Shown: positions 51,867 to 59,940 of the stretch, in pieces
How the letters are laid out: every line of letters begins with the position of its first letter
Position numbering within the stretch: position 1 is the first letter of the stretch
Origin: an uncultured Bacteroidales bacterium
Lineage (GTDB): Bacteria; Bacteroidota; Bacteroidia; Bacteroidales; Paludibacteraceae
NCBI GenBank assembly: GCA_900316845.1
Contig: ONEG01000004.1
Coordinates: 153,790-217,789 of the forward strand
DNA length: 64,000 bases
Direction of reading: 5' to 3'
Made by a program: the position numbers and the translations under genes
The notes under the pieces: model-generated
What the model saw: only the letters and a program-made list of their open reading frames with translations
What the model was told of the DNA's origin: nothing
Database searches by the model: none

Positions 51867-52553
51867 TTATCGCAAAGTCTTTAACAAAGCCTTTTGCCTG
51901 TCCGTTATCCGATAACTCTCAACGGCCTTTTGAATAGCCTTATTATGCGTCCAGGGATGCAAGCGATGTTGCTCTATATAAGGCAGCGTGGCATCCCACT
52001 GTTTGGCAAGAGCCGTAGCAAAGAACCATGCCTGCATCATGCGGATGTAATACTCTTCGCTTTGAATAGCTGCCACCCATTCCAAGTACTCCGGCTTAAA
52101 CTCCCCATCCAAATAATACCGCATCAACATCCCCATTCCGAAGCGTTTGGTATATGTGTGCGTGCTTTTCATCCACTTGCGGATGTGCGGTAATAACTCT
52201 TGCGTATGTTTCTTAAAACATTTAGGCGATAACTGATCGCAAGTTGCCCAATTATCGACATACGGAAGGAACTGCTCCAGTTCTGCGATACACCTATCGA
52301 AATCTTTTTCTTCCGACAGGATAAACGCGTGCAGCTGGTTCTCGTCAAAATAGCGATGAGGCAAGGCTTGCATGAACACTTGCGCAGCAGGAGTCTTGCA
52401 AACTTGCTTCGCCATTTTGCGCAAGTCCGGCGTCCGTACACCAATTACCGTCTCGCGTGAGACTGTCGGAAGCAACTTGCCTTGAAAATTAGCATATGTC
52501 TTGTCTTGCAAAGCAAAGAGTTGAGCGGTGATATCTACGCTATTTGTTTCCAT
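51867..52553 (-). CDS. AlkD-type DNA alkylation repair glycosylase
   Basis: About 228 residues of HEAT-like helices. GVRTPDLRKMAKQV, NWATCDQLSPKCF, YTKRFGMGMLMRYYL and MQAWFFATALAK match AlkD, which excises 3-methyladenine and 7-methylguanine. The ATG at 52553 is chosen; the longer frame overlaps the next gene. It overlaps the upstream methyltransferase gene by 14 bases. Confidence 0.85.
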   Translation of the reverse strand: METNSVDITAQLFALQDKTYANFQGKLLPTVSRETVIGVRTPDLRKMAKQVCKTPAAQVFMQALPHRYFDENQLHAFILSEEKDFDRCIAELEQFLPYVDNWATCDQLSPKCFKKHTQELLPHIRKWMKSTHTYTKRFGMGMLMRYYLDGEFKPEYLEWVAAIQSEEYYIRMMQAWFFATALAKQWDATLPYIEQHRLHPWTHNKAIQKAVESYRITDRQKALLKTLR

Positions 52554-52950
52554 TAAATCCAATCGGTAAAAACCGCCCTGTGCGACGGCAATAAGACTCG
52601 TATTCATCGCCAAAATCACGGCGGAGGCGTTTCTCAAGCGTCCCAGTCAGCATCGGATTGCGGTTGATGCGGTAAGGACCTTCCGTCATCAGATGTTGCG
52701 TGCGAGGAGCCACCTCATGTCCGAAAGCGTCCATTGGATTGCCTTTGCCGCGAAGCTTCATATAGACAATAGTCCACACGCTGAGTGTTAAGCCGCCCAC
52801 CATCAACAGTCCTGTCAGGGATGCACGCAATGCGCAGATATGTTCCAATGCCGGCATTCCTGATGCCAGCCACATAATTGTCGGCAAAAGCACTACGAAC
52901 ATCACTCCGCCAAGCACATAGCCGGCTATGTTTTGAATGGTTGTTTTCAT
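52540..52950 (-). CDS. isoprenylcysteine-methyltransferase-like protein with internal deletion
   Basis: 136 residues, two or three membrane helices. EGPYRINRNPML followed directly by LEKRLRRDFGDEYESYCRRTGRFLP. In the ICMT/PEMT-like family these two motifs are separated by about 40 residues with a membrane helix pair; here only TGT lies between. So the SAM-binding site is probably damaged, though the frame is open. Starts with a four-base overlap with the hydrolase gene. Confidence 0.7.
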   Translation of the reverse strand: MKTTIQNIAGYVLGGVMFVVLLPTIMWLASGMPALEHICALRASLTGLLMVGGLTLSVWTIVYMKLRGKGNPMDAFGHEVAPRTQHLMTEGPYRINRNPMLTGTLEKRLRRDFGDEYESYCRRTGRFLPIGFNGNK

Positions 52951-53696
52951 ATTCTGTCATATTCTAAAACGTTCATTATTCGTTGGGCTATCTCTTCGGG
53001 ATGGTCGATCAAAAGTTGACCGTGATTCATTCCATTGAATACTTCCACATGTGCAGACGGGCAGAGTTTTACCAAGTGTTCCACTTGCGGTTTGGCGACA
53101 AACGCTTCTTTGGTGCCATACCAGAAATGGATATCCTTGCCAGAGACGGACTCCAGTTTGTTGGTATATACGGACTTGTAACCATCCAGCACGGCTTGTT
53201 TGCCTCCCCACGGCCATGTTTTTTTGCACTCGTTGAGGATCACATCGAAATAGTGGCTGCGAAAGACGGTTTTCCAAAATCCCGTCCAGTGGTAGCAAGT
53301 CCATACGTTGATTGCCTGGTAGTGCCGCAGGGGATTGACGAGCCATTTAGGCAAGGGCAGTAAAGGAGCAGCGTCAAGGATAGCATGGTCGATGGTCAGC
53401 TCGTTGCGTTCTAAGATACGTGATAGGATTTTGCCACCAAGCGACAGACCATAGGCGCAATCCAGATGCCCGCCATGATGCGCTTGGACATAAGCAATGA
53501 TTTGCGCGGCTTGATCGTCTACGGGCGTGAAACGAGTGCGCTTGCCAAGCGTAAAACCGTCCACTTCCACGGCAATGATGCGAAACCTGTCTCCCATTAA
53601 ATGTATAAGCGGAAGGAAAATCTCGTACGACACGCCCAAACCGGGAATGAGCAGTAATGTCGGGGCTTTATTTTTACCAAAGAGTTGGAAGTTCAT
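52947..53696 (-). CDS. alpha/beta hydrolase
   Basis: About 249 residues. LLLIPGLGVSYEIF (oxyanion region), nucleophile elbow YGLSLGGK, Asp in the HAILDAAPL region or near 210, and late HGQLLIDHPEEIA with catalytic His. The ATG at 53696 gives the normal N-terminus MNFQLFGKNKAPTL. Substrate unknown. Confidence 0.8.
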   Translation of the reverse strand: MNFQLFGKNKAPTLLLIPGLGVSYEIFLPLIHLMGDRFRIIAVEVDGFTLGKRTRFTPVDDQAAQIIAYVQAHHGGHLDCAYGLSLGGKILSRILERNELTIDHAILDAAPLLPLPKWLVNPLRHYQAINVWTCYHWTGFWKTVFRSHYFDVILNECKKTWPWGGKQAVLDGYKSVYTNKLESVSGKDIHFWYGTKEAFVAKPQVEHLVKLCPSAHVEVFNGMNHGQLLIDHPEEIAQRIMNVLEYDRI

Positions 53697-53736
53697 ATAC
53701 GATATTTTTACCAAATAAACGGAAATAGTTTTGTTG

Positions 53737-54447
53737 TCATAATCCGCACATGGTTTGATATAGTCCGGGGATGAAAGAGGTTGCCACGATCTGTACTGCT
53801 GTTGCCAAGTCAATCAGCGCATGACCGACCATGATAGGCAGCGGATTGCGTTTGCGGTAGTAATACCAGCAGAGGATGAGCGTCAGAGGCAGGAACGACA
53901 AGAAACGATATACGATGTATCTGCCGTCATACAACATCGGAATGAAACAATGCTGCAAGGCATAGAAGAATGCCGGAACAATAATCGCTGCATATTTGTT
54001 TTTTATTTGATTCACACCAAATCCGAGATATAGTCCGTCTTCCGCGAAAGTGGTCGTAATGGGCAGTAGCACGATATTGATGATTGCAAGTGCTTTCGGT
54101 ATTGGCGCAATCATTACCGGCGGAGCATAAAGGAAATTATCGTAGCACAAGAAGCCCGCCAGATACATACCTGCCATGCCGACAACCAATACCAACAAGG
54201 TAATGCCAAGTATCTGCTGCCATGTAGTTTGACTTTTCCTGTAGTTAATCAGCTGCCAGAATGCTTGGCCGTTGCGTTTGGCGAGAAAGACCAGCAAACC
54301 GATTGTTAGGACATTCAGAACTACGGCAATAACCGACCACCAGCAACCTATTTCGTCAAGGTTTTGCCCAAGCATTCCTGCGCAACAGATGAACACCAGT
54401 GCGAATGCTATCGAGCGTATCGGGAGCCAAAGAGATAACTGTTTCAT
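53737..54447 (-). CDS. CPBP-family membrane protein, degenerate motif
   Basis: 236 residues, about seven helices. The Abi/CPBP intramembrane protease family needs EExxxR, FxxxH and HxxxD/N. Here the first motif reads EDGLYLG (no second Glu, no Arg), while FYALQH and GHALIDL are kept. It may be an inactive relative. Overlaps the gene upstream by four bases. Confidence 0.6.
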   Translation of the reverse strand: MKQLSLWLPIRSIAFALVFICCAGMLGQNLDEIGCWWSVIAVVLNVLTIGLLVFLAKRNGQAFWQLINYRKSQTTWQQILGITLLVLVVGMAGMYLAGFLCYDNFLYAPPVMIAPIPKALAIINIVLLPITTTFAEDGLYLGFGVNQIKNKYAAIIVPAFFYALQHCFIPMLYDGRYIVYRFLSFLPLTLILCWYYYRKRNPLPIMVGHALIDLATAVQIVATSFIPGLYQTMCGL

Positions 54448-54908
54448 ACTATAAAATTAACGATTCCAAAAATCAAGTGGCAAATCGTAAAGCATATAGC
54501 AAAGATGATTGCCGGTAAGTTCTTGCGCCCAATAGCAAATAGCAGAAATGCCACACAAGGTGCGAGCGTCAACATTAGAATTACCCAGGCAGAAGTAATA
54601 CCTGCATAGTATAGAGTCCAACTGATATAATATAACACGACACTGGCTGTTGTCGCAATAATAAGCGGCAAGTTATCCGTTTTACTCCGCTCATTATTGA
54701 TTAGGAGGCACATGCACGCGATAAAGAGCACTTGGAATACAGAACCAATGGTATCAACTATCGGCGTGAGGCTTTCCTTACGTAGCACATCATTCGGCGC
54801 ATGTACCGCAAACCAAAAGAAATTCGGCAACATCACCATTAGAAACAATATCAAGCCCCAAGGGTCAAAACCGAAGCGATATTTTTCTATGAACACGACC
54901 TTTTTCAT
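54444..54908 (-). CDS. unknown four- to five-helix membrane protein
   Basis: 154 residues, hydrophobic segments at about 18-36, 50-68, 82-100, 106-124 and 130-150. I recognise no family. Overlaps by four bases with genes on both sides, so it is translated as part of the operon. Confidence 0.6.
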   Translation of the reverse strand: MKKVVFIEKYRFGFDPWGLILFLMVMLPNFFWFAVHAPNDVLRKESLTPIVDTIGSVFQVLFIACMCLLINNERSKTDNLPLIIATTASVVLYYISWTLYYAGITSAWVILMLTLAPCVAFLLFAIGRKNLPAIIFAICFTICHLIFGIVNFIV

Positions 54909-55390
54909 ATCGTCTTTTGGTATGCCAGGCGTTCGTCACCTGAAAGTAAATAAATGATTCCGCAGTAGTTAAATCCGTGTTTGAAGATGTTGTGCTGCAT
55001 GATGCGATTGTCACGATGCGTATCCACGCGGAGCGTACGTGTCCGTTCAAAAGCCCATGCGAGCACACAATCCCATATACCATGCACGTCCGACCAACTC
55101 GCTAAACGATGGATGACATAGTACGGTTCATCGTTCAACCATGCTCCGTCATAGATTTTCTCGTATGTCGGTTCCGGAGCAGGAAGAAAGGCAAAGTATG
55201 CCACTATCCGCTCGTCATCCGTAACCACAAACCCACCTTCACGAGCGATGTCCGCATGGATAACCTCCTTAGATGGATAACCGTTTATCCATTGGTTCAC
55301 GTTACCCGAAGCGTGCATCATCTCCCGTGCTGCATCAATTACCGGCATGATAGCAGGGATGTCATCATATGTCGCAAGTCGGATTGTCAT
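54905..55390 (-). CDS. GNAT acetyltransferase
   Basis: About 161 residues of the GCN5 fold: MTIRLATYDDIPAIMPVI, GFVVTDDERIVAYFAFL, VIHRLASWSDVHGIWDCVLAWAF, LRVDTHRDNRIMQHNIFKHGF. Close to GNAT proteins common in Bacteroidales. Start at 55390 by homology of MTIRLA. Confidence 0.85.
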   Translation of the reverse strand: MTIRLATYDDIPAIMPVIDAAREMMHASGNVNQWINGYPSKEVIHADIAREGGFVVTDDERIVAYFAFLPAPEPTYEKIYDGAWLNDEPYYVIHRLASWSDVHGIWDCVLAWAFERTRTLRVDTHRDNRIMQHNIFKHGFNYCGIIYLLSGDERLAYQKTI

Positions 55391-55392
55391 GC

Positions 55393-56061
55393 TTATCTCA
55401 ATAGTTTGCTTATTTGTTTGTCGGAAGCGTACGGAATTATGGCATGCAAGTGGTCGTTCATCAGCCGGTACGATTCCTCTGGCGGACAATCAATGGCGCA
55501 AGCATCCTTTCCATATAAGCGTTCGGGAGTAGTGAGTAACGACCATCCCCATCCATATTCGCGATTATGCTTGTCACGCGGATAGACAAAATCCTCCGTC
55601 ACTACACGCGTAGCCATCTGAAGGCGCGTCACATAGCCGTCGAACTTACTCCGCATCTTCGCACCGGAGAAGCCGCACGCCGCGCGCAAGTCCCGATTGA
55701 TGATACTATCCTGTTCGCAGAGCGTCTGGTATATGATACCTTCTATACTGCCGTCCTCCGGCATGGGATAGAGGCTGCGACGCCAGTTACAGAAATGCGG
55801 CCACCACGATCGGCTGATGAAACCCGCCTTGCCGTTGAAGAACTTGCCATAGACGCAATCGCTCTCGTTGATGATGATACCTTTCCATTTCCATAACGGC
55901 CAGTCCCATCCGCCGTCCGGAAAGACGACGTAACGACATTCCTCATCCGCCATCTCCTCCGCCGAATAGCCGGATATGCCGCTTGCTAAAAGCGGCAGGA
56001 ATCCGAACTGCTGGATGAGTTCCATCATCTGCTCGCAACTATGTATCTCGTAGTGTGGCAT
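55393..56061 (-). CDS. AlkZ-related winged-helix protein
   Basis: 222 residues like Bacteroides proteins called 'AlkZ-related': LPLLASGISGYSAEEMADEE, WPLWKWKG, YGKFFNGKAGFISRSWWPHFCNWRR, CGFSGAKMRSKFDGYVTRLQMATRVVTEDF. AlkZ unhooks interstrand crosslinks, but its QxQ/QxD catalytic motif is not obvious, so function is uncertain. Next to AlkD, it fits a DNA-damage theme. Confidence 0.65.
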   Translation of the reverse strand: MPHYEIHSCEQMMELIQQFGFLPLLASGISGYSAEEMADEECRYVVFPDGGWDWPLWKWKGIIINESDCVYGKFFNGKAGFISRSWWPHFCNWRRSLYPMPEDGSIEGIIYQTLCEQDSIINRDLRAACGFSGAKMRSKFDGYVTRLQMATRVVTEDFVYPRDKHNREYGWGWSLLTTPERLYGKDACAIDCPPEESYRLMNDHLHAIIPYASDKQISKLLR

Positions 56062-56062
56062 G

Positions 56063-56578
56063 TCATTTATGTGCTCTTACTAACTCAATTGCCTCTTTGC
56101 CGCTCAGATGGTCTATCTCCATGCATAGGACTGCCACACGCGTATGACTGCTACCGCCTGGCATAGCGACCGACTTGCCGATCTCGTGCTGCAAACCCGC
56201 ATGGTCACCGGGATTGTATTTCTCGCCCAAGAGACGCAGACCGTGAATCAGTTCTTCCATGCTCTCCAGCCGTTGAATCCTTCCAAAAGCTATCACGCTG
56301 CGGAAATAAGAGGTGTACTCATCGGGATGTATCTCGTCCTGGTCGATAATCGTGAATGAACACTTGTCTTCCTTGGTGATGGCATCCAACTTATGCCCCT
56401 CAACAGCCGAATGGAAATACAACTTTCCCTCTGCATAGACAAAACTCATCGGCACACCATACGGATAGCCGCCGTCGCCCAAGACGGACAACACTCCGGC
56501 GGTTGCTTTATTCAATATCTTCTCACACTCCTCTTTCGGGAGTTCTTGCCGTTTCCGGCGCATTGGTCTAAATTCCAT
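56063..56578 (-). CDS. NimA-like FMN-binding split-barrel protein
   Basis: 171 residues of the pyridoxamine-oxidase/NimA group: MRRKRQELPKEECEKILNKATAGVLSVLGDGGYPYGVPMSFVY, LYFHSAVEGHKLDAI, HTRVAVLCMEIDHLSGK. Nim proteins reduce 5-nitroimidazoles, but most chromosomal homologues have unknown substrates. One base from the preceding gene. Confidence 0.8.
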   Translation of the reverse strand: MEFRPMRRKRQELPKEECEKILNKATAGVLSVLGDGGYPYGVPMSFVYAEGKLYFHSAVEGHKLDAITKEDKCSFTIIDQDEIHPDEYTSYFRSVIAFGRIQRLESMEELIHGLRLLGEKYNPGDHAGLQHEIGKSVAMPGGSSHTRVAVLCMEIDHLSGKEAIELVRAHK

Positions 56579-56593
56579 ACGCTACAATTTATC

Positions 56594-57073
56594 TTATATC
56601 AAGTCGCTTACTTCTAATGGTACATAGTTTATCAGGTCTTGCGGAGCGAGGCGGAGTTGCATACCACGCTGTCCGGCAGAGACATATATCTTCTCATGCA
56701 GCAGACACGTCTCGTCGATGTACGACGGAAACGGCTTTTTCATACCTATAGGACAACAGCCGCCACGGATGTAACCGGTGAGCGGTAGCAACTCCTTTTG
56801 CGGAATAGGCTTGCACGACTTATTGCCGCTGGCACGAGCCGCTTTCTTCAAGTCCACCTCACACGCACCCGGCACGACACAGACAAAATGCTTAACCTTG
56901 TCGCCTTCCAGCACGATAGTCTTGAACACGGCATCCACATCTTCGCCTAACTGCTGAGCCACATGCGTAGCACTCAAGTCAGACTCATCCACCTCGTACT
57001 CAATCAACTCATACGCAATCCCTGCCGCATCCAGCAGCCGACACACATTCGTTTTCTGGATCTTCTGAGTCAT
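56594..57073 (-). CDS. ybaK: YbaK-type Cys-tRNA(Pro) deacylase
   Basis: 159 residues. DLSATHVAQQLGEDVDAVFKTIVLEG, VPGACEVDLKKAARASGNK, GYIRGGCCPIGMKKPFPSYID are typical of YbaK/EbsC, which clears Cys from mischarged tRNA-Pro. Start and the carbonic anhydrase stop share one base (TAATG). Confidence 0.9.
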   Translation of the reverse strand: MTQKIQKTNVCRLLDAAGIAYELIEYEVDESDLSATHVAQQLGEDVDAVFKTIVLEGDKVKHFVCVVPGACEVDLKKAARASGNKSCKPIPQKELLPLTGYIRGGCCPIGMKKPFPSYIDETCLLHEKIYVSAGQRGMQLRLAPQDLINYVPLEVSDLI

Positions 57074-57615
57074 TATCTGATTTCCTCCAATGCACCGGTA
57101 ACAGAATCGATGATAAAACCGCGGACGGTGATATCCTTCGGAATGAGCGGATGGGTCTGAATGGTCTTGACCGTCTTGCGGACGGAAGTCTCCGTGTCGC
57201 GGAAACCTTCGAGCCAGTGGTTGAGGTCAATGCCGCATTCGCGGATGATATCGAGTGTCTCATCTTTGATGCCGCGTGCTTTCATGACATGGTGGAAATG
57301 ACTGTAACTCATGTGACACGCTCCACATTGGCTGTGCGCTACTACCATGATTTCCTCCACGCCTAATTCGTAGATGGCCACAATGAGACTGCGCATCGCC
57401 GAATCAAAGGGCGTAATGATCAGCCCGCCGGCATTCTTAATGATCTTGGCGTCGCCGTTCTTCAATCCAAGTGCCGCCGGAAGCAACTCCGTCAAACGCG
57501 TGTCCATGCAGGTTAGGACAGCCAGTTTCTTGTCGGGATACTTGTCGGTCACATACTTCTCATAGCCCTTCTGCGCCACGAATGTCTTGTTAAAATCAAT
57601 AATCTGGTCTATCAT
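57073..57615 (-). CDS. beta-class carbonic anhydrase
   Basis: 180 residues. Zinc ligands in CMDTR (Cys, Asp/Arg pair) and HSQCGAC (His, Cys). NAGGLIITPFDSAMRSL is the central motif. Interconverts CO2 and bicarbonate. Relatives of this small class are annotated YbcF/CanB-like. Confidence 0.9.
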   Translation of the reverse strand: MIDQIIDFNKTFVAQKGYEKYVTDKYPDKKLAVLTCMDTRLTELLPAALGLKNGDAKIIKNAGGLIITPFDSAMRSLIVAIYELGVEEIMVVAHSQCGACHMSYSHFHHVMKARGIKDETLDIIRECGIDLNHWLEGFRDTETSVRKTVKTIQTHPLIPKDITVRGFIIDSVTGALEEIR

Positions 57616-57624
57616 ATCAAATCT

Positions 57625-57879
57625 CTATTTAAGTTCTAACATCCTCTCCAAGGTATTCACGGCGGATGTTATGTCTTCCTCAAACCGCGCGTGATCCTTA
57701 AGGAAATCCGCCTTGTCGTCAGAGATAGCTTTCAACAACTCATCGCTCATTTCGTCCACATAGGACGCGATGGCATATTCGATGTCATCCTTCTGCCAGT
57801 CGAGCGTGGAATGGATGTAGACGTTCCGCTTCTGATGCAGAAAACTATAGGCTATCTCTATGGCTTCTTTGGGTATCAT
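57625..57879 (-). CDS. small conserved protein, unknown
   Basis: 84 residues starting MIPKEAIEIAYSFLHQKRNV; acidic helical. Its start overlaps the DUF4250 stop by four bases. Similar proteins, with HQKxxVY and STLDWQxDDIEYAI, appear to occur beside DUF4250 in other Bacteroidales; from memory only. Function unknown. Confidence 0.65.
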   Translation of the reverse strand: MIPKEAIEIAYSFLHQKRNVYIHSTLDWQKDDIEYAIASYVDEMSDELLKAISDDKADFLKDHARFEEDITSAVNTLERMLELK

Positions 57880-58076
57880 GCATCGTAGCCAATTGGTCGG
57901 AACTGTTGCTGGTCTTCGCTCCAAACGAAGCCATTGGCGAACAGGTAACTCTTTATCTGCTCCGGCTCTTGATTGAACGCATAGCAAAGCGCTTCGAGCG
58001 AGTCGAATTCTTCATCTCGTAGGAGCATGTTCACGCTCGACACGAGTATCGCCGGATTTTTCGGTAAATGGTCCAT
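57876..58076 (-). CDS. DUF4250 family protein
   Basis: 66 residues: LPKNPAILVSSVNMLLRDEEFDSLEALC and QFRPIGYDA fit DUF4250, a small cytoplasmic family without known function. Confidence 0.8.
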   Translation of the reverse strand: MDHLPKNPAILVSSVNMLLRDEEFDSLEALCYAFNQEPEQIKSYLFANGFVWSEDQQQFRPIGYDA

Positions 58077-58100
58077 ATCTCAATGCCCTCTTACAAATCT

Positions 58101-58562
58101 TTAATCTTTAATATTCATTACCCGTTTAGCGTCCCGTAAAATTGTCTCATGGTCGAATGCCAACTTAGGCAACGCATTCAACGGCCACCATTGTGCAGCA
58201 GCGGCATCGTCTGAGGCAGTTGCTTCCGGCATGGTGGTCATGGCGGCATAAGCTGCTGTGATGACACGTCCACGCGGATCACGCTCCACGTCGGAATAGA
58301 TACCTACCAACTGCATGCCGGTCAGCACGATACCTGTCTCTTCCTCCAGTTCGCGTTCGGCACAACGAGCTACCGTCTCATCCATCTCCAAGAATCCGCC
58401 TGGAAAAGCCCAGCAACCCTTGTAAGGCTCGTTACCCCGCTGAATTAGCAGCACGTATATCTGACCATCTTTCTCTGCAAAAAGCACAGCATCTGCCGTC
58501 ACACTTGCCCGCGGCCAACGATAGGCATATAGCCCGTCTGATGTCTTTGTGTAGTCTATCAT
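58101..58562 (-). CDS. NUDIX hydrolase
   Basis: 153 residues. The Nudix box GGFLEMDETVARCAERELEEETGI is complete (G-x5-E-x7-REUXEE-type spacing). RPRASVTADAVLF lies before it. Resembles the ADP-ribose/NADH-type group. First gene of the minus-strand operon. Confidence 0.9.
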   Translation of the reverse strand: MIDYTKTSDGLYAYRWPRASVTADAVLFAEKDGQIYVLLIQRGNEPYKGCWAFPGGFLEMDETVARCAERELEEETGIVLTGMQLVGIYSDVERDPRGRVITAAYAAMTTMPEATASDDAAAAQWWPLNALPKLAFDHETILRDAKRVMNIKD

Positions 58563-58601
58563 GCTAATTTTACCTTTTTGATTATTTCTGCCAATAATTA
58601 A

Positions 58602-58645
58602 AATTTATACAAGCTTGTTGTATATTTGGTTGGATTTATACAAGC
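58602..58645. repeat. AATTTATACAAGC elements, downstream pair
   Basis: Copies at about 58602-58614 and 58634-58645 lie on the far side of the cupin/winged-helix pair from the main array. Confidence 0.85.
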
Positions 58646-58652
58646 TATTTTG

Positions 58653-58937
58653 TTAGCCTTCAAAGGAAGTTAGAGTTTTGTACTGCTCCAAACCTTTGGC
58701 GGTTAGTTTGTAGGCTTGTTCTGGTTTGTTGGGCGAGTTGGGGTAAGCAAAATCGATGTAACCTTGAGAATATGCCGGCTTTAGGTAGTTGTCGATGAGC
58801 GATTTACGGCTCTTTTGCCGTAATCCCAAGTCTGCCATGATCTGACGACGAGGCAAGGCTTGTTTGCCGATGACTAACAGCAATTTCTGCACTCTTGCGT
58901 CTATCTTGTTGCTGAACGCGACTCGGATGTTGGATGG
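58653..58937 (-). pseudogene. winged-helix fragment, C-terminal end of a Fic-type protein
   Basis: An open frame of about 94 codons. From about 58892 it reads QKLLLVIGKQALPRRQIMADLGL, then RQKSRKSLIDNYLKPAYSQGYIDFA and PNKPEQAYKLT, the winged helix that ends many Fic/AAA-4 proteins. The frame is open upstream to a stop near 58938 without an ATG; only a GTG at 58892. It overlaps the 3' end of the cupin frame. Probably a leftover; a small DNA-binding protein from the GTG is possible. Confidence 0.55.
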
Positions 58938-59289
58938 TTATTTCTGCTCCGGGGGAGGAGAAGTAGAACATATTGAGAATGACGGGTTTAGAACCCCTGT
59001 TCTCGCCCCGATGGATAGTGCCGATCACTTCAACCAGCGCTTCGCCTTCATGGAAGGTTTTTTCTGTTCCATCTTTGCAAACGATGGTCAAGTCACCCTG
59101 CTGAACGATGCCGTAATTGACTACTGTATGATGATGCCACCCTGTTTTGGCGCCAATCGGAAAATCCAGTCGGATCACCCGCAGTTCGGGCTGTCCTTGC
59201 GGAAAATCCGGCAACATAGCCCCATCCCAACTCTGTGAAGTACGAATCAATTCCGTTGTCTTAATGTCCTTTGTCATGGTCATTTTCAT
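58804..59289 (-). CDS. cupin-domain protein, 3' end replaced
   Basis: A single cupin fold, about 161 residues from the ATG at 59289 (others at 59283 and 59277). GAKTGWHHHTVVNYGIVQQGDLTIV and GTIHRGENRGSKPVI hold the metal His. The cupin domain ends about residue 120 near TIQHPS. The remaining 40 residues are the winged-helix fragment read in a wrong frame, so the original stop has been lost. The -7 box is so near that the message may have almost no leader. Confidence 0.75.
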   Translation of the reverse strand: MKMTMTKDIKTTELIRTSQSWDGAMLPDFPQGQPELRVIRLDFPIGAKTGWHHHTVVNYGIVQQGDLTIVCKDGTEKTFHEGEALVEVIGTIHRGENRGSKPVILNMFYFSSPGAEITIQHPSRVQQQDRRKSAEIAVSHRQTSLASSSDHGRLGITAKEP

Positions 59290-59298
59290 TAGCGAGTG

Positions 59299-59306
59299 CA
59301 AAGATA
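59299..59306 (-). promoter_or_regulatory. -7 box of the cupin gene promoter
   Basis: TATCTTTG followed by CACTC, only 10 bases before the first ATG. Confidence 0.6.
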
Positions 59307-59353
59307 CTGAAAAATTTGGACATGTGCAAATTTTTGTGCAAGTTTTTATGCTA

Positions 59354-59721
59354 AATTTATACAAGTCAAGTAATATTTGCGTTAGAATTTATACAAGCTT
59401 GCAGAAGATGAAGGCTTGTATAAAATTTAAAAGGATGATATGGGAAGATAGATGTTTATTTATACAAGCTATTGTTCTATAGGGCTTGTATAAAAAATGC
59501 GGGATGCGGAATGTAAATGGGAAGAAAATTTATACAAGCCAAGATAAGAGCGATTGGAATTTATACAAGGTTAGTGTGTGGATGAGACGAAATTTATACA
59601 AGCCAGTACAAATACGAGGCTTGTATAAAACGAAAGAACTATATGGAAGGGTTGTATAAAAAGAAAGAACTATATGGAAGGGTTGTGTAAAAAAGGAATT
59701 GTGGGAAAGGGTTGTATAAAA
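59354..59721. repeat. AATTTATACAAGC array, main block
   Basis: Nine exact cores (six TTTATACAAG, three CTTGTATAAA) and three variants GGTTGT(A/G)TAAA in about 370 bases, both orientations, spacing 20-40 bases. A 31-bp tandem duplication (gaaagaactatatggaaggg...) is included near 59632-59695. No gene is seen here. Confidence 0.9.
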
Positions 59722-59940
59722 AACTGATGATAATTGTGATAGGGTTATTTTTCTTGCTTTAATTCTGCCAATCTCTGCCGCGCAAGCAGGCGTGGAGTTT
59801 GGTTCCGTGTGCTCGTCTAATTTCATTCGGGGTCCCCAAACAATTTTAATTTTTGGGGAAAGCGTAGAGCAAGACGCAGTGTTATACAAACGCGGAGCGC
59901 GCAGTCACACAAGTCTTAGCTTAAGCGGGGGCAATCAATA
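59722..59940. other. GC-richer island without a gene
   Basis: About 180 bases interrupting the AT-rich array. TCCCCAAA and TTTGGGGA form a hairpin near 59833-59859. I see no coding sequence. Confidence 0.4.

Noticed and set aside
51596-51937. 113-codon frame spanning tRNA-Phe
   Set aside because: It reads through a tRNA and its terminator.
59354-59721. DnaA-box cluster (chromosome origin)
   Set aside because: The core TTTATACAAG differs from TTATNCACA in the conserved CACA end, and no dnaA/dnaN or similar genes are present.
59530-59889. 119-codon minus-strand frame in the repeat region
   Set aside because: Made from the TTTATACAAG repeat itself (LYK and FYTT runs); no independent coding signal.
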